Shown here in pieces: positions 7,624 through 14,580 of a stretch of DNA of 33,096 nucleotides; position 1 is the stretch's first letter, and every line of letters begins with the position of its first letter. The notes under the pieces were generated by a model, which was not told where the DNA came from, made no database searches, and worked only from the letters and a program-made list of their open reading frames with translations. Origin of the DNA: Streptomyces swartbergensis (lineage in GTDB: Bacteria; Actinomycetota; Actinomycetes; Streptomycetales; Streptomycetaceae); NCBI RefSeq assembly GCF_002148965.1, contig NZ_NGFN01000016.1, positions 1 to 33,096 on the forward strand, written 5' to 3'. A program made the position numbers and the translations under genes.

Positions 7624-8481
7624 ATGGACGGCACGGTCGACGGGTTCCGCTACGGTGCGGTGACCCCGGTGGCGGCGTATCTGATGGCCTGTCTGGGAGG
7701 GGCGCTGGGCCTGCGGTGCATCGTGCGCTCGCTGCCCGACGCGCGGTCGGGGAAGCCCGGCTGGCTGGCGTTAGGCGCCGCCTCCATCGGGTGCGGCATC
7801 TGGACGATGCACTTCATCGCCATGATCGGCTTCCACGTGGAGGAGACCCGGGTCCGTTATGACGCGGCCACGACGGTGCTCAGTCTCGTCGTGGCCGTCG
7901 CCGTTGTGGGCATCGGCGTGTTCATCGTCGGCTACCGCGGCACGGGCGGTGTCACCCTGACGGTCGCGGGTGTCGTCACCGGACTGGGGGTGGCGGCCAT
8001 GCACTACCTGGGCATGGCCGCGATGCGGCTGCACGGCGACATCGGCTACGACCCGGTCCGCGTCGTACTGTCCGTGCTGATCGCCATCGCCGCCGCGACC
8101 GCCGCACTGTGGGCGGCCGTCACGATCCGCGGCTTCCTGACGAGCGTCGGGGCGAGCCTGGTGATGGGCGTGGCGGTGTCCGGAATGCACTACACGGGCA
8201 TGGCCGCCGTCAACGTCCATGTGCACGACACGACCGGCGGGACGTGGGAGGGCGACTCGCCCCTGTCCCTGCTGCTGCCGATGCTGCTGGGGCCGGTCGT
8301 CTTCCTGCTGCTGGCCGGGGTCGTGGTCATGTTCGACCCACTGCTGGTACACGGCGAGCGGGCCGGGAACCGGAACCCCGCCCCGCACCCGGGCGCCTCC
8401 GCCAGCGGCCGGGCCGCCAACTCCATCCCCTCGCCGCGCACTTCGTGGCACGACACGGACTCGCCCACCCGCGGCCGGTGA
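7624..8481 (+). CDS. MHYT-domain integral membrane sensor protein with a TTA codon
   Basis: The 285-residue membrane protein carries the MHYT sensor module: about seven hydrophobic helices with three repeats of the signature, WTMHFIAMIGF, AAMHYLGMAAM and SGMHYTGMAAV. The module has been proposed to bind copper through its Met and His residues and to sense O2, CO or NO. In many bacteria it is fused to GGDEF/EAL or kinase domains, whereas here it stands alone with a short polar tail (NPAPHPGASASGRAANS). Codon 50 (7771-7773) is TTA, the only in-frame TTA noticed in the window, so translation may depend on the bldA leucyl-tRNA. The ATG is preceded by GGAG seven bases upstream. No output partner is encoded beside it. 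Confidence 0.93.
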   Translation: MDGTVDGFRYGAVTPVAAYLMACLGGALGLRCIVRSLPDARSGKPGWLALGAASIGCGIWTMHFIAMIGFHVEETRVRYDAATTVLSLVVAVAVVGIGVFIVGYRGTGGVTLTVAGVVTGLGVAAMHYLGMAAMRLHGDIGYDPVRVVLSVLIAIAAATAALWAAVTIRGFLTSVGASLVMGVAVSGMHYTGMAAVNVHVHDTTGGTWEGDSPLSLLLPMLLGPVVFLLLAGVVVMFDPLLVHGERAGNRNPAPHPGASASGRAANSIPSPRTSWHDTDSPTRGR

Positions 8482-8515
8482 ACGACCCGCCCGCGGACGG
8501 CTCGTAGATCATTGT

Positions 8516-8528
8516 TACGGTGCAGCGG
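8516..8528 (+). promoter_or_regulatory. Candidate -10 element for a leaderless phosphoesterase transcript
   Basis: TACGGT (8516-8521) fits TANNNT and ends six bases before the GTG at 8528. No ribosome-binding site is visible. The spacing is the same as at yciO and at the ArsR-like gene. Confidence 0.45.
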
Positions 8529-10033
8529 TGTCCGACTCCTCACGCGATACCGCCGAGGGCGCCGGCTGGGGTACCGGCGAACGCGGCGCGTACCAGCAGC
8601 TGATGCCTCCGAAGGCCGAGAAGATCTCCTGGCTGGACCCGAAGATGCTGTGGGCCGCCCGCAACGGCGTGCTGGCCTCCTGGTTCGGGGACCCGACCGG
8701 CCGCACCCGCGGCCGGTGGGTGGCACAGCGCGCGGCCGCCGGGGCACCGGCCGACAAGGTGATCCGGCGCCACGACCCGGACCGGTTCTCCTTCCTGGTC
8801 ATCGGCGACACCGGCGAGGGCGACGACCCCCAGTACGCCGTCGTGCCAGGTTTGCTGAAAACCGGTCAGGACACCAGCTTCGCCGTGCTGGCCAGTGACG
8901 TGATCTACCCGGTGGGCAGCGCGGACGACTACGGCACCAAGTTCTTCCGCCCGTACCGGGACTACCAGGCGCCGATCTACGCGATACCCGGCAACCACGA
9001 CTGGTACGAGGACCTCGGCGGCTTCATGCGCGTCTTCTGCGGCGACGCCCCGCCACTGCCGCCCGAACCCCGGCCACGCCCCCTGACCCGGGCCTGGCTG
9101 CGGTCCCTGCTCTGGCACCGGCCGCGTCCCGACGACGGTCACCACCTCGCCGAGGCCCGCGCACTGCGGTCCGCTCCCGCCCAACAGGCCTTCCAGCCGG
9201 GCCCGTACTGGGCGATCGACGCCGGACCGGTACGGATCATAGGCATCGACACGGGCCTGCTGGGCACCCTCGACGCCGAGCAGGGCGCCTGGCTGCGCGA
9301 GGTCTCCCGGGGACCCCGCCCGAAGATCCTGGTCACCGGATCTCCCCTGTACGTGGACGGCCGACACGAGCCGTGCGCCATCGAAGGGGGCGGCACCGTC
9401 GACGACATCGTCCGCGACCCGGCGCACCACTACGTGGCGGCGATCGGCGGCGACATCCACAACTACCAGCGCTACCCCGTCCGGCTGGACGACGGACGCA
9501 CCCTCCAGTACGTGGTCGCGGGCGGCGGCGGAGCGTTCATGCACGCCACCCACACCATCCCCCGCGTCGACGTCGCGAACGTGACGGAGCGGGACTTCCG
9601 TTGCTATCCGCTGCGCGGCGACTCCCTGGCCTTCTACAGCCGGCTCTACGGCCGCCGGCTGCGCATGCCCCGCTTCTTCACGCTCACCGAGGCGGAGGCG
9701 ACGGCCGTGACCGCCGAGCGCCTGGGCATCCCGCCGACCCGTGTCCCGGGCGCGGCCACCCGCGTCACCCGGCGCGTCCGGCTGGTCGCCGGGCTGCTCG
9801 GCACCGGCCGCCGACCCGACCGGGCCAAGCGGTTCCGGCTGCCCGTGCGGAAGATCTACACGTCGCTTTTCTCCCCGAGTTCGGCGACGTACAGCCCGCC
9901 GTTCTTCAAGTGCTTCCTGCGCCTGGACGTCTCCCCGGAGGCGATCCGGCTGCGCTGCTTCGCGGCCACCGGCAACCGCGCGCAGGAACTCGACCCGCCG
10001 GTCGAGGACGAGGTGACGATCCCGCTGCGCTGA
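8528..10033 (+). CDS. Calcineurin-like metallophosphoesterase
   Basis: The 501-residue protein starts at GTG 8528; the open frame runs further upstream but only as an out-of-frame shadow of the MHYT gene. Metal-binding motifs appear in order: GDTG at 93-96, the LASDVIYPVG strand in place of GDxxY, GNHD at 155-158, and GGDIHNYQRY with Asp309 and His311 replacing the usual GHxH. These belong to the calcineurin-like di-metal phosphoesterases. A Pro/Arg-rich insert sits between GNHD and the later motifs. The C-terminal ~120 residues are basic and of no recognised domain. No signal peptide is seen, so it should be cytosolic. The substrate is unknown; the length and tail are unlike cyclic-nucleotide phosphodiesterases of about 270 residues. 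Confidence 0.88.
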   Translation: MSDSSRDTAEGAGWGTGERGAYQQLMPPKAEKISWLDPKMLWAARNGVLASWFGDPTGRTRGRWVAQRAAAGAPADKVIRRHDPDRFSFLVIGDTGEGDDPQYAVVPGLLKTGQDTSFAVLASDVIYPVGSADDYGTKFFRPYRDYQAPIYAIPGNHDWYEDLGGFMRVFCGDAPPLPPEPRPRPLTRAWLRSLLWHRPRPDDGHHLAEARALRSAPAQQAFQPGPYWAIDAGPVRIIGIDTGLLGTLDAEQGAWLREVSRGPRPKILVTGSPLYVDGRHEPCAIEGGGTVDDIVRDPAHHYVAAIGGDIHNYQRYPVRLDDGRTLQYVVAGGGGAFMHATHTIPRVDVANVTERDFRCYPLRGDSLAFYSRLYGRRLRMPRFFTLTEAEATAVTAERLGIPPTRVPGAATRVTRRVRLVAGLLGTGRRPDRAKRFRLPVRKIYTSLFSPSSATYSPPFFKCFLRLDVSPEAIRLRCFAATGNRAQELDPPVEDEVTIPLR

Positions 10034-10039
10034 CCCGGT

Positions 10040-10068
10040 GACGCTGATCCGGCAGACGCTGGATCCGG
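10040..10068. repeat. Short near-perfect direct repeat
   Basis: GACGCTGATCCGG (10040-10052) and GACGCTGGATCCGG (10055-10068) differ by one inserted G. They lie just after the phosphoesterase stop. No function is evident. Confidence 0.4.
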
Positions 10069-10116
10069 TGCGGCGGGAACAGCGCGGGCCGCTGCCGGGT
10101 TGGCACAGCCGTACAC

Positions 10117-10132
10117 CATTGAATGTTCAATG
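10117..10132. promoter_or_regulatory. Palindromic operator candidate before the LLM oxidoreductase
   Basis: CATTGAATGTTCAATG is a perfect 7-bp inverted repeat with a 2-bp centre, placed 11 bases before the GTG. It is AT-rich in a very GC-rich setting, and TTGAA-N2-TTCAA has the shape of a MarR-family operator. No MarR gene is adjacent, so the regulator is not known. Confidence 0.6.
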
Positions 10133-10143
10133 ATGGAGGGCCC

Positions 10144-11172
10144 GTGCCACCGACCCCACGACCGCTGCGCAAGCTGGGCTTCCTGACCATCGGACTGTTC
10201 GACGAGGCGGATCCGGGGCGCGGCCACGAGTCGACGCTGGAGATCATCGAGCTGGGCGAGCGGCTCGGCTTCGACAGCGCGTGGGTACGCCACCGCCATC
10301 TCCAGTACGGCATCTCCTCCCCCGTCGCCGTCCTGTCCGCGGCCTCCCAGCGCACTCGCCGCATCGAACTCGGCACGGCTGTCATTCCGCTCGGCTGGGA
10401 GAACCCGCTGCGCCTCGCCGAGGACCTGGCCACCGTCGACCTGCTGTCCGGCGGCCGGCTCAACCCGGGCGTCAGCGTGGGCCCGCCGATGCACTTCGAC
10501 CAGGTCAAGGGCGCGCTCTACCCGGGCACGGCCGACGCCGAGGACTTCGGCTATGGGCGGGTGGAGCGGCTGCTGGACTTCGTGCGGGGCGAGCCGGTGA
10601 CGGACTTCAGCGGGACGGAAGGCTTCGAGACGTTCTCCGACCGGGTACAGCCCCACTCCCCCGGCCTGGGCCGCCGCATGTGGTACGGCGGCGGCAGCCT
10701 GCGGTCGGCCCGGTGGGCCGGCGAGCACGGCATGAACCTCCTCACCAGCAGCGTCGTGAAGGCCGAAGACCCCGACGGGCCCCCCGACTTCGCGCAGATC
10801 CAGCTCTCCCACATCCAGGCGTTCCGGGCCGCCCACCCCGACGGCGAGGCCGCCCGCGTCTCGCAGGGCCTCGTCGTCATCCCCACGGACTCCGCCTCGC
10901 CCGAGCAGCGCGCCCGCTACGAGAAGTACGCCGCCGAACGCGCTCCCCGTACGGCCGCACCGCAGGGCCCGGCGCGGCTGCTGTTCGCGCCGGACCTGGT
11001 GGGGACCTCGGAGGAGATCGCCGGACGACTGCACGCGCACGCCGCGTTCCGGGAGGTGGACGAGGTCGCGTTCGCGCTCCCGTTCACCTTCGAGCACGAG
11101 GACTACGTCCAGATCCTCACCGACATGGCGACGAAACTCGGCCCGGCACTGGGCTGGCGACCGGGCGTCTAG
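10144..11172 (+). CDS. LLM-class (luciferase-like) flavin-dependent oxidoreductase
   Basis: The 342-residue protein is of the bacterial luciferase-like TIM-barrel family. Typical segments are RKLGFLTIGLFD at the first strand, AERL-type helix ELGERLGFDSAWVRHRH, RIELGTAVIPLGWENPLRLAEDLATVDLLSGGR (the family core), and MWYGGGSLRSARWAGEHGMNLL. These enzymes use reduced FMN or F420, often supplied by a separate reductase, to oxidise small substrates. GTG 10144 is chosen because GGAGG (10135-10139) precedes it; an in-frame ATG at 10123 would lie inside the operator palindrome. The stop TAG interlocks with the stop of the opposing gene in a CTAG (11169-11172). Substrate unknown. Confidence 0.88.
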   Translation: MPPTPRPLRKLGFLTIGLFDEADPGRGHESTLEIIELGERLGFDSAWVRHRHLQYGISSPVAVLSAASQRTRRIELGTAVIPLGWENPLRLAEDLATVDLLSGGRLNPGVSVGPPMHFDQVKGALYPGTADAEDFGYGRVERLLDFVRGEPVTDFSGTEGFETFSDRVQPHSPGLGRRMWYGGGSLRSARWAGEHGMNLLTSSVVKAEDPDGPPDFAQIQLSHIQAFRAAHPDGEAARVSQGLVVIPTDSASPEQRARYEKYAAERAPRTAAPQGPARLLFAPDLVGTSEEIAGRLHAHAAFREVDEVAFALPFTFEHEDYVQILTDMATKLGPALGWRPGV

Positions 11173-11732
11173 CGTGCCACGCGGTGGCGGAGGTAGACGA
11201 CTCCCGAGTTGAAGGTGCGGGTCTCGACGAGTTCGAGATCCACCCGGCGCTCGCTCCGGGGAAAGAACGGAATGCCTCCGCCGACCAGCACCGGGTAGAC
11301 CATGGCCCGGTACTCGTCGATCAGACCCGACCCGGCCGCCTCGGCGGCGAGAGTCGCACCGCCGATCGCGATGTCGCCCTCCCCCGGCTCGGCCCGCAAC
11401 CGCTGGATCTCCTCCGCCAGGCCGCCGGAGGCCAGGCGGGCGTTGCCCTGCACCTCCGACAGCGTGGTGGAGAACACCACCTTCGGGAGCGGATTCCAGA
11501 GCGCGGCCCATTCGAGCTCGGAGTCGTCGAGCGATGACTCCTGGTCGGCGGTCTCCCAGTACAGCATCGTCTCGTACAGCCGTCGTCCCAGCAGGTGGAC
11601 GCCGACCTCCCGGATCTCGTCGATCCAGAAGCGGAAGACATCCGGGTCGGGCGCCGTCCAGTCGAAGCCGCCGTCCGGCCCGACGATGTAGCCGTCAAGT
11701 GAGACGTTCATCGAATAGGTCACGCTGCGCAT
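11169..11732 (-). CDS. Dihydrofolate reductase family (RibD C-terminal fold) protein
   Basis: The 187-residue protein has the RibD_C/DHFR fold: opening RSVTYSMNVSLDGYIVGPDG, the nucleotide-binding region HLLGRRLYETM, KVVFSTTL, a second cofactor segment DIAIGGATLAAEA, and LIDEYRAMVYPVLVGGG. Small proteins of this kind are NADPH-dependent reductases of unknown substrate, common in Streptomyces, and are not the essential FolA. ATG 11732 is preferred over an upstream in-frame start at 11783 because AGGAGG precedes it by six bases. It lies 81 bases downstream of the TauD-type gene on the same strand. Its stop interlocks with that of the convergent LLM oxidoreductase. Confidence 0.88.
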   Translation of the reverse strand: MRSVTYSMNVSLDGYIVGPDGGFDWTAPDPDVFRFWIDEIREVGVHLLGRRLYETMLYWETADQESSLDDSELEWAALWNPLPKVVFSTTLSEVQGNARLASGGLAEEIQRLRAEPGEGDIAIGGATLAAEAAGSGLIDEYRAMVYPVLVGGGIPFFPRSERRVDLELVETRTFNSGVVYLRHRVAR

Positions 11733-11813
11733 CGGTGTCCTCCTGAGTAAGGGGTTCGACAGTACGACCACGGGACACCGCAAAACTCATCGCGACTCAC
11801 GGATGGGTTCGTG

Positions 11814-12788
11814 TCACCAGCGGCCGGGTGCCGTCCCCGTGACCGGCTCCGACGCCCTGCCGTCCACCCCCACGGGCACGTCCCCGGCGAGCATCACCCG
11901 GTGCATGATCCGCGGGTGGTCGAGGTGTGCGGTGTCGCCGGGGGCCAGATGCATCGTGGCGCGGTTGTCCCAGAACGCCACGCTGCCCGGCTCCCAGCGG
12001 AACCGGACCGTGTACTCGGGCCGGACCGCCTGCTCCAGCAGCATGTCCAGGATCGCGCCGCTCTCGGGCCGGGAGAGGCCGGCGATCTGCTCGACGTAGT
12101 AGCCGTTGACGTAGAGGATCCGCTCGCCCGTCTCCGGGTGAACGCGCACCAGGGGGTGCAGCGAGGCGACCTGGCGGTCCAGCAGGTGGCGGACGTACGC
12201 GTCGTCGCCGGGCCGGGGCTGGTAGCCGACGCCGAGCCGGTGCTCGGCCCGCAGGCCGTCGACGAACTCCCGCAGGGGCGCGGAGAGTCCGGCGTAGGCC
12301 GCCGCGAGGTTCGACCAGGTGGTGTCGCCGCCGTAGGGCGGCACGGTCTCGGCGCGCAGGATCGTCGCGGCGGGCGGGTCGACGCGGGCGCCGTGGTCGC
12401 AGTGCCAGCCGCGCAGCAGGGTGTGGCGGCGGCGCCGCAGCCACTCGTCGTGCTCCATGCCGAACCGCCCGCCGAGCTCCAGCCGGTCGGCGGTCGTCTC
12501 GATCTCGGGGAAGTCCGGGGGCGAGGCCTTGCCGCGCCGCGGCAGCACGACCGGTTCCCCGAACCGCCGCGCGAACGCCACGTGCCCGGCGTGGTCCAGC
12601 CGCTGTCCCCGGAAGAACACCACCTTCCACCGGAGCACCGCCGCCCTGAGCGCGGCGACCACCGCGTCGTCGAGGTCCGCGGCCAGGTCGACCCCGCCGA
12701 TCTCGGCGCCGATGTGCCCGGCGACCGGCTTGACCTCCATCCCGGCGTCCCGCACCGCCTCGTCCGTCATCGGGCTGTCCGTCGTCAT
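11814..12788 (-). CDS. TauD/TfdA-family Fe(II)/2-oxoglutarate dioxygenase
   Basis: The 324-residue cupin-fold dioxygenase has the facial triad His129-x-Asp131 (WHCDHG) and distal His296 (RIMHR), with Arg297 right after it. Family landmarks include GAEIGGVDLAADL near the start, VVFFRGQRLDHAGHVAFARRFGE, GGDTTWSNLAAAY and PGSVAFWDNRATMH. It couples 2-oxoglutarate decarboxylation to hydroxylation of a small substrate. Known relatives act on taurine, alkyl sulfates, 2,4-D or amino acids. No sulfonate importer or sulfur gene is adjacent, so the substrate is open. ATG 12788 is chosen because GGAG lies five bases upstream; the GTG two codons earlier would overlap that site. Confidence 0.92.
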   Translation of the reverse strand: MTTDSPMTDEAVRDAGMEVKPVAGHIGAEIGGVDLAADLDDAVVAALRAAVLRWKVVFFRGQRLDHAGHVAFARRFGEPVVLPRRGKASPPDFPEIETTADRLELGGRFGMEHDEWLRRRRHTLLRGWHCDHGARVDPPAATILRAETVPPYGGDTTWSNLAAAYAGLSAPLREFVDGLRAEHRLGVGYQPRPGDDAYVRHLLDRQVASLHPLVRVHPETGERILYVNGYYVEQIAGLSRPESGAILDMLLEQAVRPEYTVRFRWEPGSVAFWDNRATMHLAPGDTAHLDHPRIMHRVMLAGDVPVGVDGRASEPVTGTAPGRW

Positions 12789-12876
12789 GCGCACTCCGCA
12801 GGTCGTGGGCGTGGTCGTGCCTTCCGGAAGATCGTGACAGCGATCCCCGCCCGAGGCGACACCGCACCAGCGCCCC

Positions 12877-14421
12877 TCACACCTCGAATTCCCGGATCAC
12901 CGTGTTCCGGAACACCGCCCTCCCATCGACCGTGAACAGCGCGAGCCCGGTGTCGACCAGGTACGGGAAGACCGCCGACGCGTGCGCGTACCGGCCGTCG
13001 TCGAGGAACAGCTCCACGGATGTGCGGTCGACCAGGAGGCGGAGACTCACCGTGCGCCGGGCCGGGTCGAAGGGGCTCCGGCTCTCCTGCCATCTGCCCG
13101 ACAGGTCGGGTGACACGGTGGGGCGGCGGTTGAGGTAGGCGTAGTCGCGGTGGACGCCTGCGTCGATGTGCCGGACGCCGTCCGGGGAGCGCCGCAGCTG
13201 CACTCCCGCGCCCGTGAGCTGGTCCCAGGTGATCTCACAGGTCAGTTCGTAGGCCGTGCCCCGGTAGTCGAGGACGCGGGTGCCCTCGACCTCCAGATCG
13301 CCGAGCCGCACCGTGCGGGAGACGTACCGGTCGAGCGCGGCGACCGGCCGGGACGCCAGGTGGTACGTGCCGTCGGCCGCGCGCTTCAGCGTGATCTCGC
13401 GGACGATCGAGTCGGTGCCGTTGAAGCCGTCGCTGTCGATGGTGGGTGTGATGTGGGCGTAGTCCCAGTTGTTCAGCCAGCCGATCGCGTAGCGCGTTCG
13501 CTCGTCGAGGGCGCCGTTCGCCGTCCGCTTCTCGAAGGTGACGGCCCCGTACCAGTCCCAGCCGTGGTCGAGCCATTGCGGCTCTTCGGCGTCGGCCGTG
13601 AAGGCGCTGCCGTCGAAGGAGCCAGTCCAGTACGCGTACGTGTTGGGCAGCCCGGCTCCCTTGCCGTTGGCGCTCACCCCGAGCACCCACTTGGCCGTGC
13701 CGTCCCCGGCGCGGATCCGGAACAGGTCCGGGCACTCCAGCACGCCGATCCCGCTCTTGACGAAGCCGCCCACGTACGTCCATGACGTGAGGTCGGCCGA
13801 GTGGTAGAAGCCCACCTTGTCGTTCTCGGCGAGGGTCATCACCCACCGGCCGCGTTCCTCGTCGCGGATCACCTTCGGGTCGCGGAAGTCGCGCACGCCC
13901 GGGTTGGGCAGCACCGGGTCGGTGCCGTGCGGGGTGAACGTCCGGCCGCCGTCGGTGGAGTAGTACAGGTACTGCGCCTGGTCGCTCGGACCGTCGTGCG
14001 GCGACATCGTGGCCAGGACGACGACCGCCCCCGCCCCGAAGCCCGCCGTGTTCTCCGTGTCGACCACCGCGGAGCCCGACCAGACATCGCCGTTGGGGGT
14101 GGTGTCCTTGGGCACGGCGATCCCCCGGTCCGTGAAGGAGACCAGGTCGGTGCTGGTGGCCAGCCGCCAGGCGGTGCCGATCGCGCCGGACAGGTAGTCG
14201 GCGTTGTGCAGGTAGTAGTAGTGATACGCGCCGTCGATCCAGACCGGGCGCTGCGGGTCGTTCTTCCACTGCTCGGGGACGGTGAAGTGGTAGGCCGCGC
14301 GGTAGCTCACGCAGCCGTTCCGTGGCCTGGCCTCCGCCGTGCCCGCCGCCGCGGGCAGCAACGCGCCGGCCGTGCCCACGGCCGACCCGGCGAACAGGGC
14401 CCTCCTCGTGATCCCGCCCAT
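12877..14421 (-). CDS. Exported GH32 fructan hydrolase (levanase-like)
   Basis: The 514-residue protein begins with a Tat-type signal, TRRALFAGSAVGTAGALL, and a probable cleavage site after AEA. GH32 catalytic residues are visible: nucleophile Asp55 in the WKNDPQRP block, Asp181 in FRDPKV (the RDP motif), and acid/base Glu229 in LECPDLF. A C-terminal beta-sandwich (about 370-514) is typical for the family. The WKNDPQRPVW block differs from the usual WMNDPNG and resembles levan-acting branches of GH32, so an exo-levanase or levanbiohydrolase is the best guess. ATG 14421 is preferred over upstream starts because the intervening bases are ribosome-binding-site-like. It is divergent from the sugar importer, and a promoter and operator lie in the gap. 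Confidence 0.9.
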   Translation of the reverse strand: MGGITRRALFAGSAVGTAGALLPAAAGTAEARPRNGCVSYRAAYHFTVPEQWKNDPQRPVWIDGAYHYYYLHNADYLSGAIGTAWRLATSTDLVSFTDRGIAVPKDTTPNGDVWSGSAVVDTENTAGFGAGAVVVLATMSPHDGPSDQAQYLYYSTDGGRTFTPHGTDPVLPNPGVRDFRDPKVIRDEERGRWVMTLAENDKVGFYHSADLTSWTYVGGFVKSGIGVLECPDLFRIRAGDGTAKWVLGVSANGKGAGLPNTYAYWTGSFDGSAFTADAEEPQWLDHGWDWYGAVTFEKRTANGALDERTRYAIGWLNNWDYAHITPTIDSDGFNGTDSIVREITLKRAADGTYHLASRPVAALDRYVSRTVRLGDLEVEGTRVLDYRGTAYELTCEITWDQLTGAGVQLRRSPDGVRHIDAGVHRDYAYLNRRPTVSPDLSGRWQESRSPFDPARRTVSLRLLVDRTSVELFLDDGRYAHASAVFPYLVDTGLALFTVDGRAVFRNTVIREFEV

Positions 14422-14467
14422 CACACCTCGTTCCTCTCGTCGGAAACGGTGGCTCATGTGCCTCAGG

Positions 14468-14496
14468 ACTGTGGGACCTAACTCGTTAAAGGTCAA
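14468..14496 (-). promoter_or_regulatory. Promoter of exported GH32 gene with operator in its spacer
   Basis: On the minus strand, TTGACC (14491-14496) and CACAGT (14468-14473) are 17 bases apart. The spacer holds AACGAGTTAGG, whose core TAACGAGTTA (14479-14488) is an inverted repeat of TAAC and GTTA. A bound repressor would block the polymerase. Confidence 0.55.
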
Positions 14497-14510
14497 GCGG
14501 TCACGCGGTC

Positions 14511-14539
14511 TTGACACGTCTGGGCGGCGCTCACATCAT
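14511..14539 (+). promoter_or_regulatory. Promoter of the fructan ABC importer operon
   Basis: A perfect -35 TTGACA (14511-14516) is followed after 17 bases by CATCAT (14534-14539), which matches four of six -10 positions. Transcription would start near 14546, just before the operator at 14559-14572. Confidence 0.55.
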
Positions 14540-14558
14540 CTGGGGCATCAGTCCTCAA

Positions 14559-14572
14559 CTAACACGAGTTAG
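14559..14572. promoter_or_regulatory. Operator candidate for the LacI-type repressor
   Basis: CTAACACGAGTTAG pairs CTAAC with GTTAG. Its half ACGAGTTAGG (14564-14573) occurs again in the opposite orientation at 14477-14486, inside the divergent promoter. The site overlaps the place where the ribosome-binding site of the next gene would be expected. The LacI-type protein encoded at 19148-20257 is the likely binder. Confidence 0.6.
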
Positions 14573-14580
14573 GCCCCACG

